Shown in pieces: positions 1-7,562 of a stretch of 35,145 nucleotides of DNA. The notes under the pieces were generated by a model. The model was not told the DNA's origin and did no database searches. It saw only the letters and a list, made by a program, of their open reading frames with translations. Position numbers and translations under genes: made by a program. This stretch comes from a virus. Position 1 is the first letter of the stretch, and every line of letters begins with the position of its first letter. The stretch lies in the IMG/VR virus record IMGVR_UViG_3300003885_000023, positions 1 through 35,145 of that record; one strand, 5' to 3'.

Positions 1-34
1 CAATTTTTTTTGGATGGGGCATTCCTGAGAATAT
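1..34. repeat. 34-bp terminal direct repeat, left copy
   Basis: These bases are identical to 35112-35145. The most likely explanation is the overlap left when a circular (or circularly permuted) genome is assembled as a linear contig. A reading frame and the fibre gene cluster continue across the join, which supports circularity. A true 34-bp physical terminal repeat is possible but less likely. Confidence 0.93.
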
Positions 35-47
35 GCAACTTAATTGA
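1..47 (+). CDS. 3' part of junction-spanning 20-aa peptide
   Basis: This is the end of the small reading frame that starts at 35096. On the circular map the codons run through the 34-bp repeat and stop at TGA 45-47, giving a 20-residue hydrophobic peptide. The next gene starts at 56, only eight bases later, so the peptide could be a translated leader coupled to that gene. Its function is unknown. Confidence 0.5.
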   Translation, partial: IFFGWGIPENMQLN

Positions 48-55
48 GAGGAAAT

Positions 56-283
56 ATGGACATCACTACACATAACCGACTGGAATTTACATTAAAGATT
101 GGAGACAACTCGTATTCTTTAAAGGTACCAAATGGAGTGGCCGCAACCGAAGCGATGGAAGCATGCGGATTTTTTTTAGCGTGCCTCGAGAAGTTGAAAA
201 AAGAAAAAGAGGAAGCTCTTGAGGCGGAACAATCTCAAAAACCGGATGAAGAAACTGTTTCTCTAGTTGAGGAAAATATATGA
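56..283 (+). CDS. small acidic protein of the fibre operon
   Basis: The protein has 75 residues. ATG 56 is preferred over the upstream in-frame TTG 44 because GAGAGG lies just before it. The N-terminal half looks beta-rich (residues 8-25). A segment around residues 30-50 with two Cys leads into a strongly charged Lys/Glu helix at 48-62 and an acidic tail. It is the first gene after the circle join and overlaps the next gene by 4 bp (ATGA), so it belongs to the structural fibre operon. I do not recognise the family; a small virion or chaperone-like protein is a guess from context only. Confidence 0.75.
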   Translation: MDITTHNRLEFTLKIGDNSYSLKVPNGVAATEAMEACGFFLACLEKLKKEKEEALEAEQSQKPDEETVSLVEENI

Positions 284-624
284 CATATTCTCGTTTTATT
301 AAAGTAGGATTGGAAGCAGCTCAAGGTGACGACCATACAGGTGCAGGAGTAGCTTACGCTGCTTTAGGCTCTCCCACCTCTAACCCAGCTTATGCGATTA
401 TTATTTCTTCTACTTACGATACCTCTGTATTTTTATCCATAGATGGATCAACCGATCAAATTTTTGTTCCCCCCAGTCAAATGGAAAGATTGGATTTTGG
501 AGCTAATAAAGAAGGAACAGGAAAATTCATTCTTCCTTCAGGAACACAATTTTATTTAAGACAAGGACCTGACGGAGCTCCCACGACGGGAGATCTTTAT
601 ATATCCTTTTTATTCGGAAGGTAA
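280..624 (+). CDS. small beta-rich virion protein, paralogue 1
   Basis: The protein has 114 residues and no Cys, with a predicted mostly beta structure. It aligns along most of its length with the next gene product. Shared elements in order are Y-x-ALG-x-PT (near residue 26), [FV]-x-[FI]-DG-[ST]-TD (near 54), LD-[FL]-x-ANK (near 72) and P-x-GTQ near the end. The two genes have the same length and are three bases apart, so they are a tandem duplication. The compact beta fold and position before the spike gene suggest a virion surface or fibre-associated component. Its start overlaps the previous stop (ATGA). No family name can be assigned from the sequence alone. Confidence 0.82.
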   Translation: MTYSRFIKVGLEAAQGDDHTGAGVAYAALGSPTSNPAYAIIISSTYDTSVFLSIDGSTDQIFVPPSQMERLDFGANKEGTGKFILPSGTQFYLRQGPDGAPTTGDLYISFLFGR

Positions 625-626
625 AT

Positions 627-971
627 ATGGCCTACGGCACACGTGTAATCTTTGAAGCTGTAAGAGAACTCGCAGCTAGCGCGCTTTCGGGAAGTTATGT
701 CGCACTTGGAGTTCCTACAACTGGACATGTAAGACTTCTCTCAATTAATAATTCTGCAGCTGAAGAAATATATGTTTCGTTTGATGGAACGACGGATCAT
801 TTACGTTTATCAGGGAATTCATTTAAACTTTTAGATCTTTCTGCAAATAAAGTAAGAGACGATGGGCTCTTTATTCCTATTGGAACTCAAATTTCTATCA
901 GATTTGTGAGTACCACTACGGTAACAGGAGCGGTTTGGGCAGAAATAATGGATGCGGAGGGAGGAAAATAA
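627..971 (+). CDS. small beta-rich virion protein, paralogue 2
   Basis: This 114-residue protein is the second member of the tandem pair with 280-624. It has the same motif order (YVALG-x-PT, SFDGTTD, LLDLSANK, IGTQ) but low identity elsewhere, so the duplication is old. A clear GGAAGG ribosome-binding site precedes ATG 627, and the gene abuts the spike gene at 972. The likely role is a minor virion or fibre-attachment protein, inferred only from context and beta-rich composition. Confidence 0.82.
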   Translation: MAYGTRVIFEAVRELAASALSGSYVALGVPTTGHVRLLSINNSAAEEIYVSFDGTTDHLRLSGNSFKLLDLSANKVRDDGLFIPIGTQISIRFVSTTTVTGAVWAEIMDAEGGK

Positions 972-2675
972 ATGTCTCAACAAGGGCGTTTAAGAGATAT
1001 CCCCACAGCATTAGAGACATTGACAGGCAATACCGGTGGCGCTGTTCTTCCTGATGGTGCCGGCAATATAGATATAGTAGGTGGCGACACTACCACTGTT
1101 GCAGGAAATCCCGGGACAAATACTCTTACTATAGATGCTTCGACTGCCGGATATCCCATCACTCCTTTTGTGGTAGGTGTTTCTGGACAGGCAGGATATG
1201 CCACTATTCAAGCTGGATTAGATGCAGCGAATACTGCTGGTGGAGGGATGGTCTATGTCCAACCTGGTACTTTTACTGAAGATTTAACTTTTTATGATAA
1301 CATTCAACTCTTTGGTGATTCCGAACAGGCCACAGTAATTGTAGGCACTCACACTCCTCCCACAAGTGGAAATTTAAATATCTTCAGATGTACCTTTCAA
1401 GATGCAACGGCTATTTTTAGTTCGGCGGCGGCTGGGAGCACAACGATTATTATTGAGGACTGTACCTTAAGTGTTACAAATGGTTTCTCTTTCGACATTT
1501 TAAATTGGACAGGATCCGTAGCAGCATTTGATATAGGATTTGGAGGAACTAATGATGGAGCCTTCAGAAATACGGGCGGCGCATCGTTATTTGTTTTTGC
1601 AGCCACTTGGGGAATTGGGAGCGGACAAACTTTTATTGCTTCAGGACTTGTAGAAATTACCACTTCTTTTTTAGGGTGCCCTGCTGATTTCCAAACAGGA
1701 GTCTCAGGGTTTATTGCAACTTCCCAATTGAACGATACAGTCACCTTTTCTAATAATTCTTCGTTAGATTTTTTTAATTGTTCGTTTGATACAGTCGCTA
1801 ATCAAGCCATCACAATGAATTCCTCAGGCGCTTGTTCACTAACTTCTTGTGGAGTCGATTCTTCTAATAATCCTGCGATAGGGGGGACAGGAGCTGGAAC
1901 TTTAACCTTAACTTCCGTGGCTTTTCCTGATAATAATTCCTTCGCTGGCACTCTTACAATCGCTGGGGGAAATCAATATAGCGCTACCTACAAATCGGAT
2001 TACACAAATCATGGAATTATTCTCGGGCAAGGGGCTATCTCCAATATGGTAGCCACCGCAGCTGGGTCCTCTGGAATTCCTCTTATTGGCCAAGGAGGGG
2101 CAGCAGATCCCTTATTTGGAACAGCTATAGTAGCAGGAGGAGGTACGGGAGCCGTCACCCTAACTGATGGGGGTATTTTGTTGGGGTCTGGAACCTCAGC
2201 CATTACGGCTACAGCGCAGCCAGCATCAGGGGAATTACTTATAGGATCAGTGGGAGCGGATCCAGTTCTAGCTACATTAACAGCCGGAGTTGGCATTACT
2301 GTAACCAATGGTGCAGGAACGATTACTATTGATTCCACTGGTGGTGGAATAACTTGGAATGAAGAAACTGGTACCTCGGCTACCATGGCGGTTAATACAG
2401 GAACGATAGCAAATAATGCAGCTCTTGTTACCCTTACTCTTCCCTCTACTTCTGCCATTGGAGATATTCTTCGTGTCACAGGAAAAGGAGCAGGAGGAGT
2501 AAGAATAGCTCAGAACGCTGGAGAGACCATTTATTTTGGTACTTTTACAACCACTACGGGAGTGGGAGGGAGTTTGACTTCAACAGAAACACGAGACTCT
2601 ATAGAATTAGTCTGTATAACGGCTAATGATGAATGGAATGTGATTAGCTCGATTGGAAATTGGACTGTAGTGTAA
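972..2675 (+). CDS. tail spike/fibre with pectate-lyase-like beta-helix
   Basis: The protein has 567 residues. Residues 15-60 carry the ETLTGNTGGAV module common at the start of phage fibres, and a similar LTGDSGGAL stretch occurs in the 804-aa fibre at 32659. Residues about 75-320 begin with YATIQAGLDAA and a VYVQPGTFTE strand, typical of Pectate_lyase_3-type right-handed beta-helices. They continue as short Asn/Ser/Cys-rich rungs. Residues 345-455 hold repeated linker modules (GxGTGAVTL, ITVTNGAGTITI). The last 110 residues form a compact Gly/Thr-rich domain. The role is inferred to be host-surface binding. Whether the helix has enzyme activity cannot be judged. A GGAGGGAGG site precedes ATG 972. 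Confidence 0.85.
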   Translation: MSQQGRLRDIPTALETLTGNTGGAVLPDGAGNIDIVGGDTTTVAGNPGTNTLTIDASTAGYPITPFVVGVSGQAGYATIQAGLDAANTAGGGMVYVQPGTFTEDLTFYDNIQLFGDSEQATVIVGTHTPPTSGNLNIFRCTFQDATAIFSSAAAGSTTIIIEDCTLSVTNGFSFDILNWTGSVAAFDIGFGGTNDGAFRNTGGASLFVFAATWGIGSGQTFIASGLVEITTSFLGCPADFQTGVSGFIATSQLNDTVTFSNNSSLDFFNCSFDTVANQAITMNSSGACSLTSCGVDSSNNPAIGGTGAGTLTLTSVAFPDNNSFAGTLTIAGGNQYSATYKSDYTNHGIILGQGAISNMVATAAGSSGIPLIGQGGAADPLFGTAIVAGGGTGAVTLTDGGILLGSGTSAITATAQPASGELLIGSVGADPVLATLTAGVGITVTNGAGTITIDSTGGGITWNEETGTSATMAVNTGTIANNAALVTLTLPSTSAIGDILRVTGKGAGGVRIAQNAGETIYFGTFTTTTGVGGSLTSTETRDSIELVCITANDEWNVISSIGNWTVV

Positions 2676-2730
2676 TAAGAATGAATGAATGTTTTCAATT
2701 AATAATAGAAAAGAACGACGAACTTTTTAC

Positions 2731-2761
2731 TTTAATATTTATGTTTACTCTATCTTTTTAA
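2731..2761 (+). promoter_or_regulatory. candidate phage promoter/operator with TCTATCTTTTTAA
   Basis: The only sizeable gap in the fibre operon (2676-2777) is very A+T rich. It ends with the 13-mer TCTATCTTTTTAA at 2749-2761. The same 13-mer occurs at 18862-18874 upstream of the outer-membrane protein gene, with a TTTA element about 23-24 bases before it in both places. This looks like a shared promoter or regulator site rather than chance, but no start site is demonstrated. Confidence 0.4.
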
Positions 2762-2777
2762 ATTAAAGGATAAAAAA

Positions 2778-3560
2778 ATGACACAAAATGCGATTAACAA
2801 TACAGCCTCTATCATGGCAATTGATAATATTACCATTGATGGGAATACAATAAGTTCTACTGACACAGATGGGAATATTATTTTAGACCCTAATGGAACG
2901 GGAACAGTTCAAGTAGCATATGGAACTGCAAATGCGATTACCACATACGGAGCAAGTGGTGCGCTGAGTGAAGTAGGTCCTTTAACCGATGGACAGTTAT
3001 CTATCGGATCCACAGGGAATCCTCCGGTGGCCGCAACACTAGCATCGGCTAATAGTGCTGTTACCATTACCAATGGCGCTGGAACCGTTGATTTATCTGC
3101 TAAGATGATACAATATGTAGTGGCCAACGATTCTACTGCCGGATCTACCACTGTTAGGATTCCCTTTAATAATACAATTCCCCAAAATACTGAAGGAGCT
3201 GAAATCATGACGATTACTATTACTCCTACTTCTAGTTCTAGCATATTGGTTATAGATTGTAGAATTGCTTATGATACCGACGCGAATAGTATCCCGGCAA
3301 TAGCTCTTTTTCAAGATACTACCGCAAATGCTCTGGCCGCTACCCCATTACAAGGGTCTAGCTCTGTTACTCCTAGAATGGCAACCCTTTTTTATTCCAT
3401 GGCTGCTGGCACCACTGATGCTACTACTTTTAAAATTCGGGGTGGACCACAAATAGCCACTACTCAAACTTTTTTTTGGAACCAAGCTGATGGGACAGCA
3501 AACCTTTATGGGAGCGGTAGATTTCAAAGTAGAATGACAATTTATGAGTTGGAAGTGTAA
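2778..3560 (+). CDS. tail fibre protein
   Basis: The protein has 260 residues. Residues 10-50 are an Asp/Gly/Thr-rich beta segment (NTISSTDTDGNIILDPNGTG), a form common in fibre shafts. Residues 60-110 contain a linker (SIGSTGNPPVAATL, then ITNGAGTVDL) closely related to the module near residues 425-455 of the spike at 972. The C-terminal 150 residues look like a globular beta domain. It starts with AAAGGA before ATG 2778 after a possible promoter. It is probably a second, alternative host-recognition fibre. Sharing of linker modules between these proteins points to module shuffling. Confidence 0.75.
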   Translation: MTQNAINNTASIMAIDNITIDGNTISSTDTDGNIILDPNGTGTVQVAYGTANAITTYGASGALSEVGPLTDGQLSIGSTGNPPVAATLASANSAVTITNGAGTVDLSAKMIQYVVANDSTAGSTTVRIPFNNTIPQNTEGAEIMTITITPTSSSSILVIDCRIAYDTDANSIPAIALFQDTTANALAATPLQGSSSVTPRMATLFYSMAAGTTDATTFKIRGGPQIATTQTFFWNQADGTANLYGSGRFQSRMTIYELEV

Positions 3561-3562
3561 AA

Positions 3563-3928
3563 ATGAAAAAACTTTTTGAAGGAGCTTCCTTAATTTCCGC
3601 ATTTTTTCTAATTTTGACAACGGTTTCTTTTTTTGTTTTTAATGTACAAAAGCAAAAAGAAAAAACCAACGAGAGAAATAAGGCTGAAAAAGAAATGTAC
3701 AGGCAATCTAAAGCACACGGCAAAGATAAACAGCTTGCATTGGAAGATCAAGAAAATTCATTTTACTATTATTTTGAAGATGAAATGAAAAAATCCGACT
3801 CAAATAAAGAGGAGTTGGATTATTTAAGAAAAAAAACCAATCCTTTGTGGCATTATTATGAAGATGACAAGATAAATATTTTTCCGGGGATTTATCATGA
3901 AAACGGACCTACCCCGTTGGGCGATTAA
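3563..3928 (+). CDS. single-pass membrane protein with charged coiled-coil tail
   Basis: The protein has 121 residues. A hydrophobic helix at about residues 8-28 (LISAFFLILTTVSFFVFNV) is followed by a highly charged Lys/Glu segment (29-60), then an acidic, aromatic C-terminal part. The pattern (N-in membrane anchor plus helical tail) is that of inner-membrane spanins and of small phage membrane proteins generally. The gene is two bases after the fibre at 2778-3560 and overlaps the convergent exonuclease gene by 20 bp (3909-3928). It is one of two i-spanin-like candidates in this genome; the other is at 16496. The function is not established. Confidence 0.7.
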   Translation: MKKLFEGASLISAFFLILTTVSFFVFNVQKQKEKTNERNKAEKEMYRQSKAHGKDKQLALEDQENSFYYYFEDEMKKSDSNKEELDYLRKKTNPLWHYYEDDKINIFPGIYHENGPTPLGD

Positions 3929-4787
3929 TTTTATAAAAACCAATTCCATTGTTTTTCTTAATATACTTATCTACTGCGATTCCATCCATTCGCATTTGCT
4001 CCATATCATACGTTATACGGGGAGCGCATCGCGTCATAAAATACCCAAATGCTGTGAAATTTCCATCATCTCCAAAATCAACAATTTCCTTTTTTAATTC
4101 TTTTTTTCGAGCATCAGCCGCCTTTGCTACGTCATCATGATCACTATACTCTTCTAAAAGCTCCTTAAGGTGAGGATCATCAACTCGAATATAATCCTTT
4201 GACGAAGGTTTTGGAGGCGCACCTCTTTGAATCAACTTCCAAAATTCTTCAGCCTTTTCTCTCATTTCTTTTTGAAGGGTAGGTTGCGCAAAGGCTTCTA
4301 CTGTGAAACAGGATTCACAACGATAGTCCCAAATAGCAACAAATGCTCGGATTGGCTGGCACAACATAATCTGCCATTGAATTTGATGTTGCCAATACAT
4401 AGGAAGAGAGCTATGTTCACGAGCATTCTCTAGGATCTTATCACTTACAGGGCATTTGATCTCTGCTAAGATCTTTTTATCATCGTCCCATCCATCTAAG
4501 GAAGCCTTGAAATGGGGGCTATCTATATCTTCTATGCAAAGAGGTTCCAACTGGAGCTGTTGATTTTCATTGAGCCAATCTCTAGCTCGCCCCTCGTTTT
4601 TAATTCCATGAGCCATAGCTGGATTAATAGGCTGGGGGGCACTGAACCCACACTTTTCATCCCACAGTTGCAGCTGCGTCGAAAACTTGTTGCTCCCCAT
4701 AATAATGCCCATATCGGACGCACCTAATCCATTTCGACGCCACCTCAACCATTCATCTGTTCCTTGAGTAAAGCTCACGGTTTTCAT
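3909..4787 (-). CDS. YqaJ/lambda-type 5'-3' exonuclease
   Basis: The protein has 292 residues. It has the PD-(D/E)XK core of the YqaJ family: GASD at residues 22-25, HGIKNE with Glu65, SLDG with Asp98, and EIK at 109-111 as the E-x-K motif, then a Gln-rich helix (YWQHQIQWQ). Enzymes of this family degrade one strand of dsDNA 5'-3' to give ssDNA for the annealing protein. It is the last gene of the operon ERF-SSB-exonuclease, with its ATG directly after the SSB stop and GGAG inside the SSB end. Its C-terminal 90 residues are charged and helical. Its 3' end overlaps the convergent gene at 3563 by 20 bp. Confidence 0.9.
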   Translation of the reverse strand: MKTVSFTQGTDEWLRWRRNGLGASDMGIIMGSNKFSTQLQLWDEKCGFSAPQPINPAMAHGIKNEGRARDWLNENQQLQLEPLCIEDIDSPHFKASLDGWDDDKKILAEIKCPVSDKILENAREHSSLPMYWQHQIQWQIMLCQPIRAFVAIWDYRCESCFTVEAFAQPTLQKEMREKAEEFWKLIQRGAPPKPSSKDYIRVDDPHLKELLEEYSDHDDVAKAADARKKELKKEIVDFGDDGNFTAFGYFMTRCAPRITYDMEQMRMDGIAVDKYIKKNNGIGFYKINRPTG

Positions 4788-5162
4788 TTAGTTTACTCCA
4801 AAATCAAAAATGGCTGGATCCGAAACAGAAGCATCCTCTTTTTTTTCTTTAGCATGAGAAGGGCTGAAGTCAATAGATAATGCCTTTACAGACATGTCTA
4901 TAGCTGTCTCTCCTTTTTTGTTTTGATAGGTAGATGGAGGATTGAAGTCTCCTACTACAGTTACGCAACTCCCCTTTTTTACATGGGGAAGAATGTGGCC
5001 ACAACTATCTTTCCAACAAGAAATTTTAAACCAGATTGAAATCTTTTCTCCGCCTTGTGTGTGATTTATACAAAGAGGAAAAGAAGTAACCTTAACATTG
5101 TTAGAAGTAAACCTCTCTTCTGGATCTCTTCCAACAAACCCTGTTAAAAATATTTTTTTCAT
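4788..5162 (-). CDS. ssb: single-stranded DNA-binding protein
   Basis: The protein has 124 residues from ATG 5162, chosen because AAGGAGG sits six bases upstream. The open frame extends further, to 5192. It has an OB fold: MKKIFLTGFVGRDPEERFT at the N-terminus, a WFKISCW strand near residue 45, KKGSCVTVVGDF near 62, then the second OB half. The acidic C-terminal tail ends DPAIFDFGVN rather than the usual DDDIPF, so contacts with host partners may be altered. The gene lies between ERF and the exonuclease, as in many phage annealing cassettes. It probably protects ssDNA made by the exonuclease. Confidence 0.9.
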   Translation of the reverse strand: MKKIFLTGFVGRDPEERFTSNNVKVTSFPLCINHTQGGEKISIWFKISCWKDSCGHILPHVKKGSCVTVVGDFNPPSTYQNKKGETAIDMSVKALSIDFSPSHAKEKKEDASVSDPAIFDFGVN

Positions 5163-5163
5163 A

Positions 5164-5871
5164 TTAATCCTCCTTGGCACGTTTAATATCACGAATTCTT
5201 TCTACACATTTAGTGTAGTGTTTAGCAGGTAAATCTGAAATCTTTTGAATGTTAAATCCTTTAAGTAAACTACTTACAATTTCAGGATAGCTGGAAAGTT
5301 CTCCCGAAATAATTTGAAGCTGAGCTTTAGAAATGGTAGAAGATGGAGCTTCCGATCCATTTAGAGATCTAGGGTTTTTCATGGCCACCTCTCCATCATC
5401 ATCTTCATCACTGGCTACTACTCCAGTGACAGCCGAATACATATATCTCCTTAAATAGGTGAGATAGCTCCCCATTGTTTGAATGTCACTTTTAGGAGGT
5501 TTTACTGCCATGTTCGATTCAATCCATTGGCCCGAAGAGTGACAAAGGCGAGTGTAAAGATAAACCCCCTCTTCTTTAGTCACCGTTCTTTGAATAACGC
5601 AAATGCCATTCTTAGCTAAAAAAGGCCGCGACGCTTTAACAACAGACGCTAAATCAGCATAACGACTTTTGAAAAAGGGATTCACACTATCTGTGCGCGC
5701 TACTTCCATCTCTAGTTGTGCCTTAGCAAGGGCTGTAAAAAGCTGATCCAATTCCTCTGATTCAGGCTTCCTTGTTCGTGGTGAAACAGTGGGAGGGTGA
5801 TCGAGCGATTCGATCTTAGCTGTTAAAGCAATAATTTCTTCTGGTGTTTCGTGGTGGTTAAGTGTTGTCAT
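5164..5871 (-). CDS. erf: ERF-family single-strand annealing protein
   Basis: The protein has 235 residues. Residues 40-160 match the ERF superfamily, with the signature NPFFKSRYADLASVVKASRP near residue 64, a QTMGSYLTYLRRY helix near 130 and acidic SDEDDDGE after it. ERF proteins anneal complementary single strands and, in P22-type phages, recombine or circularise the genome. The C-terminal 75 residues are probably a separate small helical domain. GGAG lies seven bases before ATG 5871. It heads the SSB/exonuclease pair and follows the unknown gene at 5881-6213. Confidence 0.9.
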   Translation of the reverse strand: MTTLNHHETPEEIIALTAKIESLDHPPTVSPRTRKPESEELDQLFTALAKAQLEMEVARTDSVNPFFKSRYADLASVVKASRPFLAKNGICVIQRTVTKEEGVYLYTRLCHSSGQWIESNMAVKPPKSDIQTMGSYLTYLRRYMYSAVTGVVASDEDDDGEVAMKNPRSLNGSEAPSSTISKAQLQIISGELSSYPEIVSSLLKGFNIQKISDLPAKHYTKCVERIRDIKRAKED

Positions 5872-5880
5872 TATAATCTC

Positions 5881-6213
5881 CTATTTTAATTCGTCTTCTA
5901 AAAAGTCGTATAGTTTATTTCTGATTTCTTGAGTAGTGTTCTCTTGAGCTTTGTCTACCTGGCGATGATGGGTAACACATACATCATCCGGTGTCATTTG
6001 AGTAATCTCTTCCATTTGTTTCCTCATTCCCTTCTGCGATATGAGATACTTCATTGTATTCAAAATCGTAGAAGTGCATACGGAATTTAATGAATCAAAT
6101 AGCTGCTCGTAAAGAGCATATATCGCTTCTTCTTCGGATGTAAAAAAGCTGCCGATCTCTTCTTCTTGACTAGAAGCGTATTCTACATCGGTATATTGGT
6201 AAGCAGTTAACAT
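5881..6213 (-). CDS. unknown acidic helical protein at head of recombination operon
   Basis: The protein has 110 residues from ATG 6213. A GTG at 6258 extends the frame but lies inside the predicted promoter and has no ribosome site, whereas AGAGGA precedes 6213. The sequence is acidic and helical, with clusters of Glu (EEEIGSFFTSEEEAIYALYE) and Thr/Met-rich stretches. No motif is recognised. It is the first gene of the minus-strand operon leading to ERF, SSB and the exonuclease, so an early function in recombination or regulation is likely from context only. Confidence 0.72.
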   Translation of the reverse strand: MLTAYQYTDVEYASSQEEEIGSFFTSEEEAIYALYEQLFDSLNSVCTSTILNTMKYLISQKGMRKQMEEITQMTPDDVCVTHHRQVDKAQENTTQEIRNKLYDFLEDELK

Positions 6214-6228
6214 GGTGTGGTTGTCCTC

Positions 6229-6290
6229 TGTTAAGGGTTGTCTTAAATCTACCTTCACTATAACATGTCATATGATATGAAAGTCAACCA
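6229..6290. promoter_or_regulatory. divergent early promoter/operator region
   Basis: The leftward candidate has TTGACT (minus strand, 6282-6287) and TATAGT (6257-6262) with a long 19-bp spacer. The rightward candidate has TTGTCT (6238-6243) and TATAAC (6259-6264) with a 15-bp spacer. The two -10 boxes overlap, and a palindrome TCATATGA lies at 6268-6275. The adjacent gene at 6265 encodes an HTH protein, so an autoregulated early switch is plausible. Spacers are off-optimum and no start site is proven. Confidence 0.4.
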
Positions 6291-6567
6291 AAAAGGTATT
6301 ATTTTGACACAAAAAGAAAGTCTTGATACTCAACTTAAACAATACCAACATTTCCTTCGGAAGAAAAAAATTACGTGCGATGTCTTGAGTAAAGAAATGA
6401 ATTATAGTACAAGCCATGTAGTAAAGGTCTTTAACGGCGGATGTCCTCCTGGCAAGAAGTTTATGGGAGAGCTTTTCAAAGCCACCGAAAATCTTTTGCA
6501 AAAAGATCTCACAGACTTTTACAACTTAATACGAGGAACCCCATGGTCATATTTTTTATTGGACTAG
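6265..6567 (+). CDS. HTH (Cro/CI-like) DNA-binding protein
   Basis: The protein has 100 residues from ATG 6265; ATG 6277 in the same frame is an alternative, and neither has a good ribosome site. Residues 30-75 form a plausible lambda-repressor-type helix-turn-helix: KKKITCDVLSKEMNYSTSHV, then KVFNGGCPPGKKFMGEL. It is divergent from the recombination operon and overlaps the putative shared promoter. That arrangement is classic for a small phage regulator. If the TATAAC box drives it, the transcript would start near 6271 and the message would be almost leaderless from ATG 6277. Its last 25 bp overlap the next gene. Confidence 0.65.
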   Translation: MSYDMKVNQKGIILTQKESLDTQLKQYQHFLRKKKITCDVLSKEMNYSTSHVVKVFNGGCPPGKKFMGELFKATENLLQKDLTDFYNLIRGTPWSYFLLD

Positions 6568-6968
6568 CCTTTATGCAGCTCCAACTTTTAGTCGTTTCAT
6601 ATTTTTTATTGAGGTTTTATTCTCGGAGAAAAAGTTTCTCTTCTCTACTCACCCCTTCTTCGTCTGCTTCTAGTCTACTAGATATGGATTCGCGAGTAGT
6701 TCTAATGGAAAAAAAACTGAATCAAATTGCTGATGAAAACCTTAACTGGGTAAACGTGAGCGAGAAACTTCCCACTACCAAACACTTTGTGAGCGTTATT
6801 CTTTCGGAAAGCACACGAGAAGAAAAAGGACTTTTTAATCCCAATGACCAGACTTGGTCTCTTTTCCAAGAAGGCAAATGGAATAAAAATTTATCTTTGC
6901 GCGAAGTTTCTTTGTGGAGGCCGTGGCTTGACGGCTCCAGAACAGGAAATGAAAAAGATACTTCATAA
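6543..6968 (+). CDS. membrane-anchored DUF551-like protein
   Basis: The protein has 141 residues from ATG 6543, which has GAGGA upstream; the open frame starts at 6441. Residues 1-22 are a strongly hydrophobic helix, then a basic stop-transfer RRK. Residues 45-70 are helical. Residues 75-137 resemble DUF551: NWVNVSEKLPTTKHFVSVIL, a Trp-containing middle, and WRPWLDGS at the end. Soluble DUF551 proteins are common in phages and have no assigned biochemical role. A membrane-tethered form is less usual. The gene overlaps the HTH gene and is followed by a minus-strand terminator. Confidence 0.65.
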   Translation: MVIFFIGLAFMQLQLLVVSYFLLRFYSRRKSFSSLLTPSSSASSLLDMDSRVVLMEKKLNQIADENLNWVNVSEKLPTTKHFVSVILSESTREEKGLFNPNDQTWSLFQEGKWNKNLSLREVSLWRPWLDGSRTGNEKDTS

Positions 6969-6994
6969 AAAAGCGCTCAGGAGAACCTAAGCGC
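6967..6994 (-). terminator. intrinsic terminator reading leftward
   Basis: The stem GCGCT-C-AGG / CCT-A-AGCGC with a 4-base loop lies at 6973-6994. On the minus strand it is followed by six Ts (A-tract 6967-6972), so it is oriented to stop leftward transcripts. No minus-strand gene is seen to its right before 16860. Confidence 0.65.
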
Positions 6995-7106
6995 CGAGAC
7001 AACCTATGAGAACCAACCACGATTCATCACTGGATAAGAAAAATCCTACCACTCTATATATTTATTTGATAGGGTTATTTTTATGATTTGAATGAAGGAG
7101 TAAAAG

Positions 7107-7547
7107 ATGAACGAGTTTACAATCCCCGGCGAATACTTCTCCGATTATGATCTTTCGATGGAATCTTTGATGATAATAGGATGTTTTATGTCTGGGGATC
7201 TTCCATCAAATGATCTTTCATTAGGCCATGAAGACCTATGTGTTCATAAGGACGCTCAATATGATATTAGTACGCGCGACCTATTGGAATCTATAACCAA
7301 CATTATTCCAATTTCAGAAGTAGACGTATGGAAAGCCTTCGAAGAACTCGAAGAAAAAAAAGTTATTTATTTTAATTTTTTAGACAACCAACACCGCGTT
7401 GAGTGCGCTTTAGAATTCGATGATGATTATTTACATTTACTCCAAATGAATGAGCGGGAAGAAGATATAAAAAAACTATTGAAGTTTTTCCCATTAATGG
7501 AATTAATGGATATGACTGATTATGACGACGATGGAGTTCTACTTTAG
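7107..7547 (+). CDS. acidic protein with possible winged-helix segment
   Basis: The protein has 146 residues and is very acidic. GAAGGAG precedes ATG 7107. Residues about 58-90 (ISTRDLLESI, ISEVDVWKAFEELEEKK, VIYFNF) look like a small winged helix, with a strand after the second helix. The tail is rich in Asp. The gene lies between minus-strand terminators, just before the replication initiator, so it may be an early regulatory or anti-host protein. No family is recognised. Confidence 0.75.
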   Translation: MNEFTIPGEYFSDYDLSMESLMIIGCFMSGDLPSNDLSLGHEDLCVHKDAQYDISTRDLLESITNIIPISEVDVWKAFEELEEKKVIYFNFLDNQHRVECALEFDDDYLHLLQMNEREEDIKKLLKFFPLMELMDMTDYDDDGVLL

Positions 7548-7562
7548 AATAAGATATTAAAC

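Noticed and set aside
1-34. Physical terminal repeat or attachment site
   Set aside because: The repeat lies inside a coding frame that joins through it, and there is no integrase site logic; an assembly overlap explains it better.
6441-6542. Upstream extension of the DUF551-like gene
   Set aside because: The extension lies over the HTH gene, has no ribosome site, and the membrane helix begins naturally at ATG 6543, which has GAGGA upstream.
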